A stretch of 64,000 bases of DNA, taken from assembly GCF_030362835.1 (NCBI RefSeq), contig NZ_JAUCGQ010000001.1, positions 1,033,461 to 1,097,460 on the forward strand. The letters are read 5' to 3'. This document shows positions 27,138 through 37,540 of this stretch, piece by piece (within the stretch, counting starts at the first letter, position 1; every line of letters starts with the position of its first letter). Position numbers and translations under genes: made by a program. This stretch comes from Cellulomonas alba. Its GTDB lineage: Bacteria > Actinomycetota > Actinomycetes > Actinomycetales > Cellulomonadaceae. Under the pieces are notes generated by a model. It made no database searches. It was not told the origin of the DNA and was given only the letters and a program-made list of their open reading frames with translations.

Positions 27138-28376
27138 GTGACCGACCCGCGCCCCGTCCGCGACGTCCTGGTGGTGGGTGCGGGCCTCGCGGCGACGCAG
27201 ACCGTCGCCGCGCTGCGCGAGCGCGGGTTCGGCGGGCGCGTCAGCGTGCTGGGTGCCGAGGGGATCGCGCCGTACGACCGGCCACCGCTGTCGAAGCACC
27301 TGCTCGACCGGCGGACGCCCACGTGGCTCGCTGACGAGGTCGGCGCGGACCTGCTCGCGCTCGCGGACGAGGTCGCGCTCGACGAGCCGGCACGCGGGCT
27401 CGCGGTCGACGGCGAGGCGGCGCGCGTCGCGACCGACACCGGGGAGCGCACCGCCGACGCGGTGGTGATCGCCACCGGCGCGCGGGCCGTGCGGCCCGCC
27501 GGCTGGGACGGCGCGCTGACGCTGCACACGGCGGCGGATGCCGCGCTGCTGCGCGAGCGGCTCGTGCCGGGAGCTCGGCTCGTGATCGTGGGCGCCGGCT
27601 GGATCGGTGCCGAGGTCGCCGGCGTCGCCGCGGCCGCAGGCGTGGACGTCACGGTGCTCGAGGCGCTCGACGGGCCGCTCGCCGGCGCGCTCGGCGCGGT
27701 CGGTGCGCTGACCCGTGGTTGGTACGACGCTGCCGGGGTGCGGCTGCTGACCGGGACGCGCGCGGGCGAGGTCCGGGCCGACGGCGTCACGCTGGCGGAC
27801 GGCACGCGGCTCGCCGCGGACGCGGTGCTGGTCGCCGTCGGCGCGCGGCCCGCGACCGCGTGGCTCGGGGACGCGCTCCCCCGCGAGCCCGACGGCTCGC
27901 TGCGCGTCGACGAGGGCTACGGCGTCATCGGCGCGCCCCGCGCGGTGCGGGCCGCGGGCGACGTCGCCCTGCGCCGGTCGCGCCGCCACGGCTGGGTCCC
28001 CGGCGGGCACTGGGACGGCGCGCTGCGCGGGCCGTCGCAGCTCGTCGCCGACCTGCTGGGGCTGCCCGACGACGACGCCTCCGCAGACGTCGCGCCGTAC
28101 GTGTTCTCGACGCAGCTCGGGCACGAGCTGGCGCTGTTCGGCCTGCCGGGCGCCGGCTCGGACGTCGCCCTCCGCGGCGACCCGCGCGGCGACGAGGGCT
28201 GGGGCGCGCTCTGGTTCCGGCCCGGGTCGGACGAGCTCGAGGCCGTGCTCACGGTCGACCGGCCCCGCGACGTCGGGTCCGCGCGCCGGCTGTTCGCCGG
28301 CGCCACGCTGCCGCGCCTCGACCGTGCCGCGGCCGCCGACCTTGCCCGCGGCTTGCGCGACGCGGTGCTGGCCTGA
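27138..28376 (+). CDS. Ferredoxin-reductase-like NAD(P)/FAD oxidoreductase
   Basis: A 412-residue flavoprotein. The FAD-binding VLVVGAGLAATQTVAALRE and PYDRPPLSK lie at the start, a second dinucleotide site IVGAGWIGAEVAGVAAAAG in the middle, then AAGDVA and a C-terminal reductase domain. It matches reductases that feed electrons to ferredoxins of cytochrome P450 or dioxygenase systems. No ferredoxin or oxygenase gene is adjacent, so its partner lies elsewhere. Confidence 0.88.
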   Translation: MTDPRPVRDVLVVGAGLAATQTVAALRERGFGGRVSVLGAEGIAPYDRPPLSKHLLDRRTPTWLADEVGADLLALADEVALDEPARGLAVDGEAARVATDTGERTADAVVIATGARAVRPAGWDGALTLHTAADAALLRERLVPGARLVIVGAGWIGAEVAGVAAAAGVDVTVLEALDGPLAGALGAVGALTRGWYDAAGVRLLTGTRAGEVRADGVTLADGTRLAADAVLVAVGARPATAWLGDALPREPDGSLRVDEGYGVIGAPRAVRAAGDVALRRSRRHGWVPGGHWDGALRGPSQLVADLLGLPDDDASADVAPYVFSTQLGHELALFGLPGAGSDVALRGDPRGDEGWGALWFRPGSDELEAVLTVDRPRDVGSARRLFAGATLPRLDRAAAADLARGLRDAVLA

Positions 28377-28400
28377 CGCGCGCGTGGGCCGCCAGACGCA

Positions 28401-28437
28401 CGTCGGCCGCCGGCGCACGGGGCGACGGCGGCCGACG
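28401..28437. terminator. Bidirectional terminator before purH end
   Basis: CGTCGGCCGCCG at 28401-28412 pairs with CGGCGGCCGACG at 28426-28437; 13-base loop. It lies between convergent genes. Confidence 0.75.
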
Positions 28438-28451
28438 GTCGTGTCGGTGGC

Positions 28452-30086
<1,635 letters not shown>

Positions 30087-30145
30087 GGCGTCCTTCCAGG
30101 GGTGCGTGCGTCGGGTCAGGTGCGGGACCAGGTCCTGCGTCGACC

Positions 30146-30229
30146 CAGCACCCAGGCGGACGGTGCACGGTCTGCTTCTCGGCCGCTCCCTGGTGGTCTG
30201 TTCCACCTCGAGTCGCCAGTCACGGCCGC
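30146..30229 (-). ncRNA. ZTP riboswitch (pfl motif) upstream of purH
   Basis: On the minus strand the conserved blocks appear in order: GTGACTGGCG (30223-30214), a GGTGG/CCACC stem with a variable loop, GGGAGCGG (30190-30183), and CCGCCTGGGTG (30159-30149). Downstream, GACCC and GCACCC segments can pair with the GGGTGC and GGGTC that close the aptamer, a possible expression switch. Found by consensus reading; a covariance-model search is the proper test. Confidence 0.87.
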
Positions 30230-30233
30230 GCCC

Positions 30234-30239
30234 ATGCTA
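30234..30239 (-). promoter_or_regulatory. -10 box TAGCAT for purH
   Basis: TAGCAT on the minus strand. The expected start, near 30227, lies at the 5' edge of the aptamer, as for glyA. Confidence 0.6.
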
Positions 30240-30253
30240 TCGCGGCGCCAGGC

Positions 30254-31030
30254 TCAGGCGGCCGGGCGGAGGACCAGCCCCACGCCGGTCGCCGCCGCGG
30301 CGATCGTGACGTCGAAGAGGCGGTCCGCGTCGGTGGTGACGCCGTGCAGGTGCCCGAACAGCTCGGTCGACACGGCGCCGACGAGCGCGTCGAAGAGCAC
30401 GACCGACCGCACGACGCCCTCCTCGGCGTCCGTGCCCGGGGCTGCCCGGCCGTCGTCGGCCAGCGACCCCGCGAACTCGAGGACCGCGGGCGAGACGAGC
30501 CCGCGCACGTCGGCCGGGGGGACGAGCGGCGCGAGGTCCCCGTCCGCCGCCGCGGCGACGATCACCCGGCCGAGCACACCCCACACGCGCGTCGCGTGGC
30601 TGACGGTGTCCTGCGGCGCGACGTACCCCGGCACCGGCGTGCCGTAGGCGAGCTCGTACGCGTGGCGGTGCTCGGTGGCCCACGCGCGGAAGGCGCGGGC
30701 GACGGCGATCCACGTCTCCCCCGCGGACGCCCCCGCGGCGCGCGCCCGCGCGAACGCCGTCTCGCACGCGGCACCCCCGTCGTCGAACGCCTCGATCAGC
30801 AGCAGCGTGAGCAGCGCGTCGCGCGAGTCGACATACCGGTACACCGCCGACGACGCGACGCCGAGCTCGCGCGCCACGCCGCGGAGCGACAGCTGAGCAG
30901 CGCCCACCTCGGCGACCTGGCGGCGGGCTGCCGCGAGCAGGTCGGCCGTGAAGGTCGCGCGCGCCCGCTCGCGGGCCGAGCCGGCAGATGGGGGGACGGG
31001 GGCTGCGGTCACGGGTGCATCGTCGTCCAT
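30254..31030 (-). CDS. TetR-family repressor
   Basis: A 258-residue regulator. The HTH lies at about 25-75 (FTADLLAAARRQVAEVGAAQLSLRGVARELGVASSAVYRYV). The C-terminal domain resembles the WHG/TetR_C type (FRAWATEHRHAYELAYGTPVPGY). It is transcribed divergently from an epimerase/NmrA-like gene with two palindromic sites in between, the classic layout for a ligand-responsive repressor that controls its neighbour and itself. Ligand unknown. Confidence 0.9.
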   Translation of the reverse strand: MDDDAPVTAAPVPPSAGSARERARATFTADLLAAARRQVAEVGAAQLSLRGVARELGVASSAVYRYVDSRDALLTLLLIEAFDDGGAACETAFARARAAGASAGETWIAVARAFRAWATEHRHAYELAYGTPVPGYVAPQDTVSHATRVWGVLGRVIVAAAADGDLAPLVPPADVRGLVSPAVLEFAGSLADDGRAAPGTDAEEGVVRSVVLFDALVGAVSTELFGHLHGVTTDADRLFDVTIAAAATGVGLVLRPAA

Positions 31031-31051
31031 GCGAGCACCGATCCGCAATGT

Positions 31052-31062
31052 GAGCGGTGCTC
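31052..31062. promoter_or_regulatory. TetR operator copy 1 (GAGC-N3-GCTC)
   Basis: GAGCGGTGCTC, a palindrome 22 bases upstream of the TetR start. Its 12-base form also pairs with 31102-31113. Confidence 0.6.
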
Positions 31063-31100
31063 TTGACACGTCGGGGCGGTCGCGAGCATCGTTCTCTTTC

Positions 31101-31115
31101 GAGAGCACCGCTCTC
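31101..31115. promoter_or_regulatory. TetR operator copy 2 (GAGAGC-ACC-GCTCTC)
   Basis: A perfect 15-bp palindrome 25 bases before the epimerase ATG. The centres of the two copies are 51 bp apart, about five helical turns, so the same face of DNA is presented. Confidence 0.65.
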
Positions 31116-31139
31116 TCGTCGACCCGAAGGAGCACTCCG

Positions 31140-32105
31140 ATGCCACGTCACGTCGTCCTGGGCAAGGGGCCGCTGGGCACCGCGCTGGCCCACCACCTGT
31201 CCGATCACGGGCAGGACGTGCTCGTCGTCTCCCGCTCCGGCGCGCCGGCCGGCATGCGCGACGTCCCGCCGGGCGGCGTCGCCCACACCGCGGTCGACGC
31301 GTCAGACCCGGTGGCGCTGACCGCTGCCGTTCGCGGCGCCGAGGTCGTCTACAACTGCGCGAGCCCGCGCTACGACCGGTGGCCGGCCCTGTGGCCGGCG
31401 CTGAACGCGGCGGCACTCGACGCCGCGGAGGCGACCGGCGCGGTGCTGGTCGCCGCGGGCAACCTGTACGCGTACGGCCGCCCCGACGGGCCGATGACGG
31501 AGTCGACGCCGACCGCACCGGCCGAGCGCAAGGGCGCGGTGCGTGCCGCCGTCTGGGACGAGGCGCTGCGCCGCCACCGCGCGGGTCGGGTCCGCGTCAC
31601 CGAGGTCCGCGGCTCCGACTACGTCGGCCCCGGCGCCGTCGGTCCCGCACACGCCGGTGAGCGCCTGGTCCGGCCACTGCTGCAGGGACGCCCGCTGCGG
31701 CCGATCGGCGACCCCGACGTGCCGCACTCGTGGACGTACCTGCCCGACTTCGCCGCCGCGCTGGCGGCCGCGGGCCGGACGGCCCAGGCGTGGGGCTCGC
31801 CGTGGATCGCGCCGACCGGTGGGCCGCTGACGTTCCGCGAGCTGGCCACCCGGCTGGCCGACGCCGCGGGCGTCGACGTGCCGACGATCGCGCCGGTGCC
31901 GACGGCGGTCCTCGCCGCGATCGGGCTGGCGTCGGGACCGGTGCGCGAGGTGCGCCGCATGACCTTCCAGTTCGACGCGCCGTTCGTCGTCGACTCGACC
32001 GGGTCGCAGCGGGTGCTCGGCGTGGACCCGACGCCGTGGGAACGCATCGCGGCGCAGACCGTGGCGTGGGGTCGCGGGCTCGAGCCGGCCGCGGGCCGGC
32101 GATGA
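31140..32105 (+). CDS. NAD-dependent epimerase/NmrA-like SDR protein
   Basis: A 321-residue Rossmann-fold protein of the atypical extended SDR type: VLGKGPLGTALAHHL (nucleotide site), then VVYNCASPRYDRWPALWPAL and a NLYAYGRPDGPMTE region where the catalytic Tyr would lie. AAGGAG precedes the ATG at 31140. Such genes paired with TetR repressors are often induced by electrophiles or quinones, but nothing here shows the substrate. Confidence 0.85.
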   Translation: MPRHVVLGKGPLGTALAHHLSDHGQDVLVVSRSGAPAGMRDVPPGGVAHTAVDASDPVALTAAVRGAEVVYNCASPRYDRWPALWPALNAAALDAAEATGAVLVAAGNLYAYGRPDGPMTESTPTAPAERKGAVRAAVWDEALRRHRAGRVRVTEVRGSDYVGPGAVGPAHAGERLVRPLLQGRPLRPIGDPDVPHSWTYLPDFAAALAAAGRTAQAWGSPWIAPTGGPLTFRELATRLADAAGVDVPTIAPVPTAVLAAIGLASGPVREVRRMTFQFDAPFVVDSTGSQRVLGVDPTPWERIAAQTVAWGRGLEPAAGRR

Positions 32106-32147
32106 GGGCGGGTCGGTGCAGGTGGTGACGCCGGCACCGGCGCCGCC

Positions 32148-32786
32148 TCAGCCGCCGAGGCGGACCTTGCGCCCGTCGAGCGTGTAGCCGTCGCGGGCCA
32201 CCCGGCCCACGACGTCGACCAGGAGCCCGCGCTCGACGAGCTTGATCCGCTCGTGCAGCGTCGCCTCGTCGTCCCCGTCCTCGACGGCGACCGTGACCTG
32301 CGCGACGATCGGGCCGTCGTCGACCCCCGCGTCGACGAGGATCACCGAGCAACCCGTGACCTTGACCCCGTACGCCAGCGCGTCGCGCACGCCGTGCGCG
32401 CCGGGGAACGACGGCAGCAGCGCCGGGTGGGTGTTCAGCACGCGACCGCCGAACCGCGCCAGGAACGGCGCCCCGACGAGCTTCATGAACCCGGCAGCCA
32501 CCACGAGGTCAGGCGAGAAGACGGCGACCGCGGCGGTCAGCGCCTCGTCCCACGCGGTGCGGTCGGGGAAGTCCTGGAGGCTGACGACCGCGGTCGGCAC
32601 GCCGGCCTCGCGTGCGAGCTCGAGCGCCCGGATGCCCGGGCGGTCGGAGACGACGCCGACCACGCGCGCGCCGAACGCCGGGTCGTCGTGCGCCGCGAGC
32701 AGCGCCGCCAGGTTCGAGCCGGTGCCGCTGACGAGCACCACCAGGCGGCCGCCGGAGCGGGTGGGCGGGGTCGGGGGGGTCGTCAC
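32148..32786 (-). CDS. purN: Phosphoribosylglycinamide formyltransferase
   Basis: A 212-residue folate-dependent enzyme for the third step of purine synthesis (GAR to FGAR). Motifs: LVVLVSGTGSNLAALLAA (phosphate site), NTHPALLPSFPGAHGVRDAL (catalytic Asn, His) and DAGVDDGPIVAQ (catalytic Asp). The GTG at 32786 is preferred over further upstream starts because TAGGGT lies eight bases before it. It uses 10-formyl-THF supplied via FolD. Confidence 0.95.
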   Translation of the reverse strand: MTTPPTPPTRSGGRLVVLVSGTGSNLAALLAAHDDPAFGARVVGVVSDRPGIRALELAREAGVPTAVVSLQDFPDRTAWDEALTAAVAVFSPDLVVAAGFMKLVGAPFLARFGGRVLNTHPALLPSFPGAHGVRDALAYGVKVTGCSVILVDAGVDDGPIVAQVTVAVEDGDDEATLHERIKLVERGLLVDVVGRVARDGYTLDGRKVRLGG

Positions 32787-32794
32787 GAGGCCGC

Positions 32795-32800
32795 ACCCTA
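32795..32800 (-). promoter_or_regulatory. -10 box TAGGGT for purN
   Basis: TAGGGT on the minus strand, eight bases before the GTG. It leaves no room for a riboswitch, unlike purH and glyA. Confidence 0.5.
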
Positions 32801-32829
32801 CCCGCGCCGACGCTGTCGGCGGCGTGGGC

Positions 32830-32835
32830 GACAAT
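32830..32835 (+). promoter_or_regulatory. GACAAT -10-like box, leaderless membrane gene
   Basis: GACAAT, six bases (GCGGGG), then GTG at 32842. Confidence 0.45.
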
Positions 32836-32841
32836 GCGGGG

Positions 32842-33486
32842 GTGAGCAACCCGTACGCGCCGCCGGAGGACAGGCCTCGCCCGCCCCAGGGCGAGCCTGC
32901 AGGTGGCGGCGCGGGCGACGCGCAGGCCCCGGTCGGGCCCGACGGCCGGCCACTGCCCGACGGCGCACCGGACCCGCGCGGGCTGCCGGTCGCGCCCCCG
33001 GCTCACGCGCCCCGGCCGGAGGGGCCGCCCGCCTGGGGCGCCGCGCACGGCGCCCGACCGGGCGATCCGGGCGGCGCAGGTGCGGCCGGTCCGGGTCCCG
33101 GTGCCCCGGACGCGGCCGCGACGGCACGCGTCACGCGGCTCGCCGGCACGTTCGGGATGCTCGTCGTCGCGTCGCTCCTGGTCGGCACCCTGCGGCTGCC
33201 GTGGCGGCTCGCCGCGATCGGCTTCGGGGTGCTCGCGATCGTCTGGGGGGTACGCGCGCTGACGACGGCCGCGCGGTCGGGCTTCCGCGGCGGTCTTCCC
33301 GTGATGCTCGGCATCGGCGTGCTCGTCGCGGGTGGGTGGGTGCTCCTGAACCTCGTCTCGCTCGTGAGCTGGGACGCGTTGCGCGCGAACCAGGAGTGCT
33401 CCGCGCAGGCGCTGACCCAGACGGCGCACCAGGAGTGCGAGCAGCAGTTCCGCCAGGACCAGCAGAAGCAGTTCAAGCGACCCTGA
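32842..33486 (+). CDS. Proline/glycine-rich membrane protein
   Basis: A 214-residue protein I do not recognise by family. Residues 1-90 are a disordered Pro/Gly/Ala cytoplasmic region. Three membrane segments follow (about 100-118, 122-138 and 150-170), then a short outer tail with two cysteines (NQECSAQ, HQECEQQ) and many glutamines. Its end is four bases from the end of the convergent PerM-like gene. Confidence 0.7.
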   Translation: MSNPYAPPEDRPRPPQGEPAGGGAGDAQAPVGPDGRPLPDGAPDPRGLPVAPPAHAPRPEGPPAWGAAHGARPGDPGGAGAAGPGPGAPDAAATARVTRLAGTFGMLVVASLLVGTLRLPWRLAAIGFGVLAIVWGVRALTTAARSGFRGGLPVMLGIGVLVAGGWVLLNLVSLVSWDALRANQECSAQALTQTAHQECEQQFRQDQQKQFKRP

Positions 33487-33490
33487 CGCG

Positions 33491-35083
33491 TCAGCGTCGG
33501 GTGCGGACCGCGAACGGCGACGCGGGCGGCCGCGACGCGGTCCTGCTCTGGCCGGGCTCGCCGGGCAGAGGCTTGCCGGGCCGGGCCGCGCCAGGCACGT
33601 CGGGTGCGCCCGTCGGCTCGGCGGCCGCCTGCCCCTCGTCGGTCGGCGCGGGGTCCGCGTCGCGCGGCTCGAGGCCCTGGTCGCCGTCGTCCGGCTGGGG
33701 GTCGACCGCGCCCCGAGCCGGCGTGGCGTCGTCGGCCTCGGCCCCGACGGGGACGGCGACCACGGGCGCCTCCGCGACGACCCCACGCGCGCGAACCCGC
33801 ACCCGCGGCTCCTCGCCGTCGACACCGCGCACCGCGCGCAGCACGCCGGAGCGCACCGCGCCGTCCGTCGGTACCGCGACGAGCGCCGCGCCCAGCAGCA
33901 CCCCGGCGCCGGTGTACAGCCCGACGAGCCACGCCTGCGCGCCGACCTCCGCGAGCCGCCCGGGACCGGCCGAGCCGCTCGCCGCGGCGACGAGGACGAG
34001 CACGAGCACGGCGGTCGTCAGGCCGGCCGTCGCGACGGCCGCGACCACCGTGGTCCACCGCGTGCTCCGGAGCCGGCGGTGCACGTACCAGCCGGCGAGC
34101 GCGCCGACGAGCACGAGCACCACGGGCACGGCGCGGGCCGCTCCCCCGGCGAAGTCGGCCGTCGGCAGCGCGCCGAGCATCGGTACGGCGGGCATCGGGC
34201 CGACCGCCACCTCGCCGGGCGCGAAGTGCGTCCCCGCGCCGACGTGGAAGCCCGGCCCGGCGAGCCATGCGAGGGCCCAGACCACGAGGTTCGGCAGGTA
34301 CGCGAGCTCCGCCGCGGCGAACACGAAGCCCCCGATGCCGTCGACGCCGATGCCGCGCACGACGTCGCCGATCGTCGCCCGTCCCGCCACGATCCAGAGC
34401 AGCGTGAGGGCCGCCGCCGCGAGCAGCAGCAGCGCCGCGGCGAGCAGCCCCGCGGCCGCGCCGCACCGCACGGCGGGGGTGAGGCGCGACCACACCGGGC
34501 GGGAGGTCTCGCGCCACGACGGAGCGTCGGGTCGGCGCAGCAGGCCCCCGCCGAGCCCGAGCACCGCGACGACCACAGCGCCCGCGACCGCGCGCGCGAG
34601 GTCGGCCGGAGCCACCACCCCCGCGACGAGCGCCACCGACAGCCCGTAGGACGCGACGCCGGCGACGAACCCGGACGCGGTGGGGCTGCCCGACCGGCGC
34701 GCGGACGCGTAGCACGCGAACACCGCGAGCCCCGTGACGCCCAGCGGCACGAGCCCGATCGTCACGCCGGACACGTGCAGCGGCACACCGTGACCCGCGA
34801 GCCAGAGCGCCGCGCCCACACGCACGGCGCGCACCCAGCCGACGTCCGCGTTCGACGGGTCGGCCGACGTCGCGACGAACGCCGCGATCGCGGGCAGCAC
34901 GAGCACGAGCAGCGAGAGCAGCGCCGCCTGGAGCGCCGTCAGCGCGCCGACGGCCCAGTGCGGGGCGCCGTCGAGCGCGCTGGTGAAGAAGGGTGACGTC
35001 GAGACCGGCCGCCTGCCGCGGGCGCGTGGCTCGCGTGCGCCGTCCCGCGAGGCGGGGCGGGTGCGGGTGTCGGCGGCGGTCAC
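33491..35083 (-). CDS. DUF6350/PerM-like polytopic membrane protein
   Basis: A 530-residue protein with about nine to eleven membrane segments and an acidic, low-complexity C-terminal tail of ~110 residues. Length, topology and position between sucCD and purN/purH match the DUF6350 family, which includes mycobacterial PerM, a protein linked to cell division and low-magnesium survival. The GTG at 35083 has GACGAT six bases upstream. A terminator-like hairpin separates it from sucD. Confidence 0.82.
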   Translation of the reverse strand: MTAADTRTRPASRDGAREPRARGRRPVSTSPFFTSALDGAPHWAVGALTALQAALLSLLVLVLPAIAAFVATSADPSNADVGWVRAVRVGAALWLAGHGVPLHVSGVTIGLVPLGVTGLAVFACYASARRSGSPTASGFVAGVASYGLSVALVAGVVAPADLARAVAGAVVVAVLGLGGGLLRRPDAPSWRETSRPVWSRLTPAVRCGAAAGLLAAALLLLAAAALTLLWIVAGRATIGDVVRGIGVDGIGGFVFAAAELAYLPNLVVWALAWLAGPGFHVGAGTHFAPGEVAVGPMPAVPMLGALPTADFAGGAARAVPVVLVLVGALAGWYVHRRLRSTRWTTVVAAVATAGLTTAVLVLVLVAAASGSAGPGRLAEVGAQAWLVGLYTGAGVLLGAALVAVPTDGAVRSGVLRAVRGVDGEEPRVRVRARGVVAEAPVVAVPVGAEADDATPARGAVDPQPDDGDQGLEPRDADPAPTDEGQAAAEPTGAPDVPGAARPGKPLPGEPGQSRTASRPPASPFAVRTRR

Positions 35084-35089
35084 CGTGCC

Positions 35090-35095
35090 ATCGTC
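35090..35095 (-). promoter_or_regulatory. GACGAT -10-like box for PerM-like gene
   Basis: GACGAT on the minus strand, six bases (GGCACG) before the GTG at 35083. Confidence 0.5.
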
Positions 35096-35179
35096 GCCGC
35101 CGACGGCGCAGGTCCGGCCGAGGCTGGCCCGGCGCGTCGGCGACCGGTGGACGTCACAGCGCCCGAACCACGGGACGCC

Positions 35180-35215
35180 GACGGCCCGGCCACCCCGCGG
35201 GGCGACCGGGCCGTC
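35180..35215 (-). terminator. Terminator after sucCD
   Basis: GACGGCCCGG pairs with CCGGGCCGTC; the 16-base middle can also fold (CCCC/GGGG). Confidence 0.75.
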
Positions 35216-35234
35216 GAAGCCGTCGAGGCGGTGA

Positions 35235-36122
35235 TCAGGAGAGCAGCGCGCGCGCCAGCTCGGCGGTCTCGGACGGCGTCTTGCCGACCTTCACGCCCGC
35301 GGCCTCGAGGGCCTCCTTCTTGGCCTGCGCGGTGCCGGACGAGCCGGAGACGATCGCGCCGGCGTGGCCCATCGTCTTGCCCTCGGGCGCGGTGAAGCCG
35401 GCGACGTAGCCGACGACGGGCTTCGTCACGTGCTCCTTGATGAACGCCGCCGCCCGCTCCTCGGCGTCGCCGCCGATCTCGCCGATCATCACGATGACGT
35501 CCGTCTCGGGGTCCGCCTCGAACGCGGCGAGCGCGTCGATGTGCGTCGTGCCGATGATCGGGTCGCCGCCGATGCCGACCGCCGACGAGAACCCGAAGTC
35601 CCGCAGCTCGTACATCATCTGGTAGGTCAGCGTGCCCGACTTCGACACGAGGCCGACGCGGCCGGGACCCGTGATGTCCGCGGGGATGATGCCGACGTTC
35701 GACTTCCCGGGGCTGATCAGGCCGGGGCAGTTCGGGCCGATCAGCCGCACGCCCTTCTCCTGCGCGTACGCGAAGAACTCGGCGGTGTCCTTGACGGGCA
35801 CGCCCTCGGTGATGATGACGACGAGCGGGATGCCCGCGTCGACGGCCTCGACGACGGCGCCCTTGGTGTGGGCCGGCGGCACGAAGACGACCGACACGTC
35901 GGCGCCCGTCTTCTCGATGGCCTCGGCGACGGAGCCGAACACCGGCACCTCGACAGTGCCGTCGTCGGCCGGAAAGCCGACGGTCGTGCCCGCCTTGCGC
36001 GGGTTCACGCCGCCCACGATGTTCGTGCCCGACGCGAGCATGCGCGTCGTGTGCTTGGTGCCCTCGGAGCCGGTCATGCCCTGGACGATGACCTTGGAGT
36101 CCGCGGTCAGGAAGATCGCCAT
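35235..36122 (-). CDS. sucD: Succinyl-CoA synthetase alpha subunit
   Basis: A 295-residue subunit that carries the phosphorylated histidine. CoA-binding [15 protein letters not shown] lies at the start, then [30 protein letters not shown], and the active-site [17 protein letters not shown] near the end. It follows sucC by 31 bases in one operon. Together they perform the substrate-level phosphorylation step of the TCA cycle. Confidence 0.97.
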   Translation of the reverse strand: MAIFLTADSKVIVQGMTGSEGTKHTTRMLASGTNIVGGVNPRKAGTTVGFPADDGTVEVPVFGSVAEAIEKTGADVSVVFVPPAHTKGAVVEAVDAGIPLVVIITEGVPVKDTAEFFAYAQEKGVRLIGPNCPGLISPGKSNVGIIPADITGPGRVGLVSKSGTLTYQMMYELRDFGFSSAVGIGGDPIIGTTHIDALAAFEADPETDVIVMIGEIGGDAEERAAAFIKEHVTKPVVGYVAGFTAPEGKTMGHAGAIVSGSSGTAQAKKEALEAAGVKVGKTPSETAELARALLS

Positions 36123-36153
36123 GTGTGTCTGCTTCTCTCTACGTCGGGCGGGC

Positions 36154-37347
36154 TCAGGCGGCGGCGTTCGCGAGCTCGGCGGCCTTGTCCGCGCCGCCGT
36201 CCATCGTGTCGGCGAGCGTGACGAGCGGGTGGCCGGCCTCCGCGAGGATGCGGCGGCCCTCGACCACGTTGTTGCCGTCGAGGCGGACGACGAGCGGCTT
36301 GCTCGCCTCGTCACCGAGGATCTCGAGCGCCGCGACGATGCCGTTGGCGACCGCGTCGCAGGCCGTGATGCCGCCGAAGACGTTGACGAACACCGACTTG
36401 ACCTGCGGGTCCGTGAGGATGATGTCGAGACCCGCGGCCATCACCTCGGCCGAGGCGCCGCCGCCGATGTCGAGGAAGTTCGCGGGCTTGACGCCGCCGT
36501 GCGCCTCGCCGGCGTACGCCACGACGTCGAGCGTGCTCATGACGAGCCCCGCGCCGTTGCCGATGATGCCGACCTCGCCGTCGAGCTTGACGTAGTTGAG
36601 GTCCTTCTCCTTGGCGCGCGCCTCGAGCGGGTCGGCCGCGGCCTTGTCCTCGAGCTCGGTGTGGTCCGCGTGGCGGAAGTCCGCGTTGGCGTCGAGCGTG
36701 ACCTTTCCGTCGAGCGCGACGACCTCGCCGTCCTCCGTGAGGACCAGCGGGTTCACCTCGACGAGCGTGGCGTCCTCCTCGCGGTAGACGTCCCACAGCG
36801 TGACGAGGACCGCCGCGACCTTGGCGGCGACCTCGGGGCTGGTCTTCGTCGGGAAGCCCGCCGCCTCGACGATCTCGTTCGCCTTCGCCTCGTCGATGCC
36901 CGTGCGCGGGTCGACGGCGACGCGGGCCAGGGCCTCGGGGCGCTCGACGGCGAGCTGCTCGATCTCCATGCCGCCCTCGACGCTCGCCATCGCGAGGTAG
37001 CGCCGCTCGGCGCGGTCGAGCAGGAGGCTGAAGTAGAACTCCTGGGCGATCTTGGCGCCCGCCGCGATCATCACGCGGTGGACCGTGTGGCCCTTGATGT
37101 CCATGCCGAGGATCTCGCCGGCCTTCTCGGCCGCCTCGTCCGCGGTCTTGGCGAGCTTGACGCCGCCCGCCTTGCCGCGCCCGCCGGTCTTGACCTGGGC
37201 CTTCACGACGACGACGCCGGGCTGACCGCCGAGCAGCTGCTCGGCGCCTGCGCGGGCCTCGTCGGGCGTGGTCGCGACCACGCCACCGAGCACGGGCACG
37301 CCGTGCTTCTCGAAGATGTCACGTGCCTGGTACTCGAACAGGTCCAC
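36154..37347 (-). CDS. sucC: Succinyl-CoA synthetase beta subunit
   Basis: A 397-residue ATP-grasp subunit that binds nucleotide and succinate: [19 protein letters not shown] at the start, [19 protein letters not shown] (nucleotide lysines), [19 protein letters not shown] (metal) and [12 protein letters not shown] (C-terminal phosphohistidine helix side). Start GTG at 37347. First gene of sucC-sucD. The upstream region carries the motif it shares with icd. Confidence 0.97.
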   Translation of the reverse strand: MDLFEYQARDIFEKHGVPVLGGVVATTPDEARAGAEQLLGGQPGVVVVKAQVKTGGRGKAGGVKLAKTADEAAEKAGEILGMDIKGHTVHRVMIAAGAKIAQEFYFSLLLDRAERRYLAMASVEGGMEIEQLAVERPEALARVAVDPRTGIDEAKANEIVEAAGFPTKTSPEVAAKVAAVLVTLWDVYREEDATLVEVNPLVLTEDGEVVALDGKVTLDANADFRHADHTELEDKAAADPLEARAKEKDLNYVKLDGEVGIIGNGAGLVMSTLDVVAYAGEAHGGVKPANFLDIGGGASAEVMAAGLDIILTDPQVKSVFVNVFGGITACDAVANGIVAALEILGDEASKPLVVRLDGNNVVEGRRILAEAGHPLVTLADTMDGGADKAAELANAAA

Positions 37348-37430
37348 CTGGTCCGGTTCCCCTCTTGTCGACCGGCGCAGCGCAGTCTCGGTGTGGCCGC
37401 GGCGCCGCGTCGATGGTAGTCGCCGAGCCG

Positions 37431-37452
37431 AGATCTCTTCACATCGAGAGAT
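37431..37452 (-). promoter_or_regulatory. Candidate TCA operator upstream of sucC
   Basis: Plus strand: AGAT, six bases, ACATCGAGAGA, the same layout as before icd. ATCTCT (37433-37438) and AGAGAT (37447-37452) form an inverted repeat. Confidence 0.55.
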
Positions 37453-37491
37453 ATGGCCTGCGACACCTGCGACCGGGTCCGCGCGGCGGCG

Positions 37492-37511
37492 GTGTCAACA
37501 TCGGTTGACAC
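37492..37511. promoter_or_regulatory. Operator O1 of HTH/Clp-N operon
   Basis: GTGTCAAC-ATCG-GTTGACAC, a perfect inverted repeat with 8-bp arms. Its right arm contains the putative -35 TTGACA at 37505-37510. Confidence 0.7.
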
Positions 37512-37534
37512 GGGGTGGGCCGTCAATCTATGTT
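37505..37534 (+). promoter_or_regulatory. Promoter of HTH/Clp-N operon
   Basis: TTGACA, 18-base spacer, TATGTT; then six bases to the ATG at 37541. This is the most consensus-like promoter in the window and also gives a leaderless mRNA. Confidence 0.7.
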
Positions 37535-37539
37535 GACGG
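37520..37539. promoter_or_regulatory. Operator O2 of HTH/Clp-N operon
   Basis: CCGTCAA-TCTATG-TTGACGG, perfect 7-bp arms. It covers the putative -10 TATGTT (37529-37534) and ends one base before the ATG. O1 and O2 share GTCAA-N6-TTGAC, with centres 28 bp apart. Confidence 0.7.
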
Positions 37540-37540
37540 C

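Noticed and set aside
23922..28376. A 1484-codon plus-strand frame running from antisense icd to the flavoprotein
   Set aside because: The aquaporin and hydrolase are encoded in a different frame. Only the segment from 27138 is real.
32787..32841. A third ZTP riboswitch before purN
   Set aside because: The purN -10 box lies eight bases from its start codon, and none of the pfl-motif blocks are present.
37431..37452. HAIR element (HspR site) near the Clp-N gene
   Set aside because: HspR sites read CTTGAGT-N7-ACTCAAG. Neither this motif nor the GTCAA-N6-TTGAC palindromes match it.
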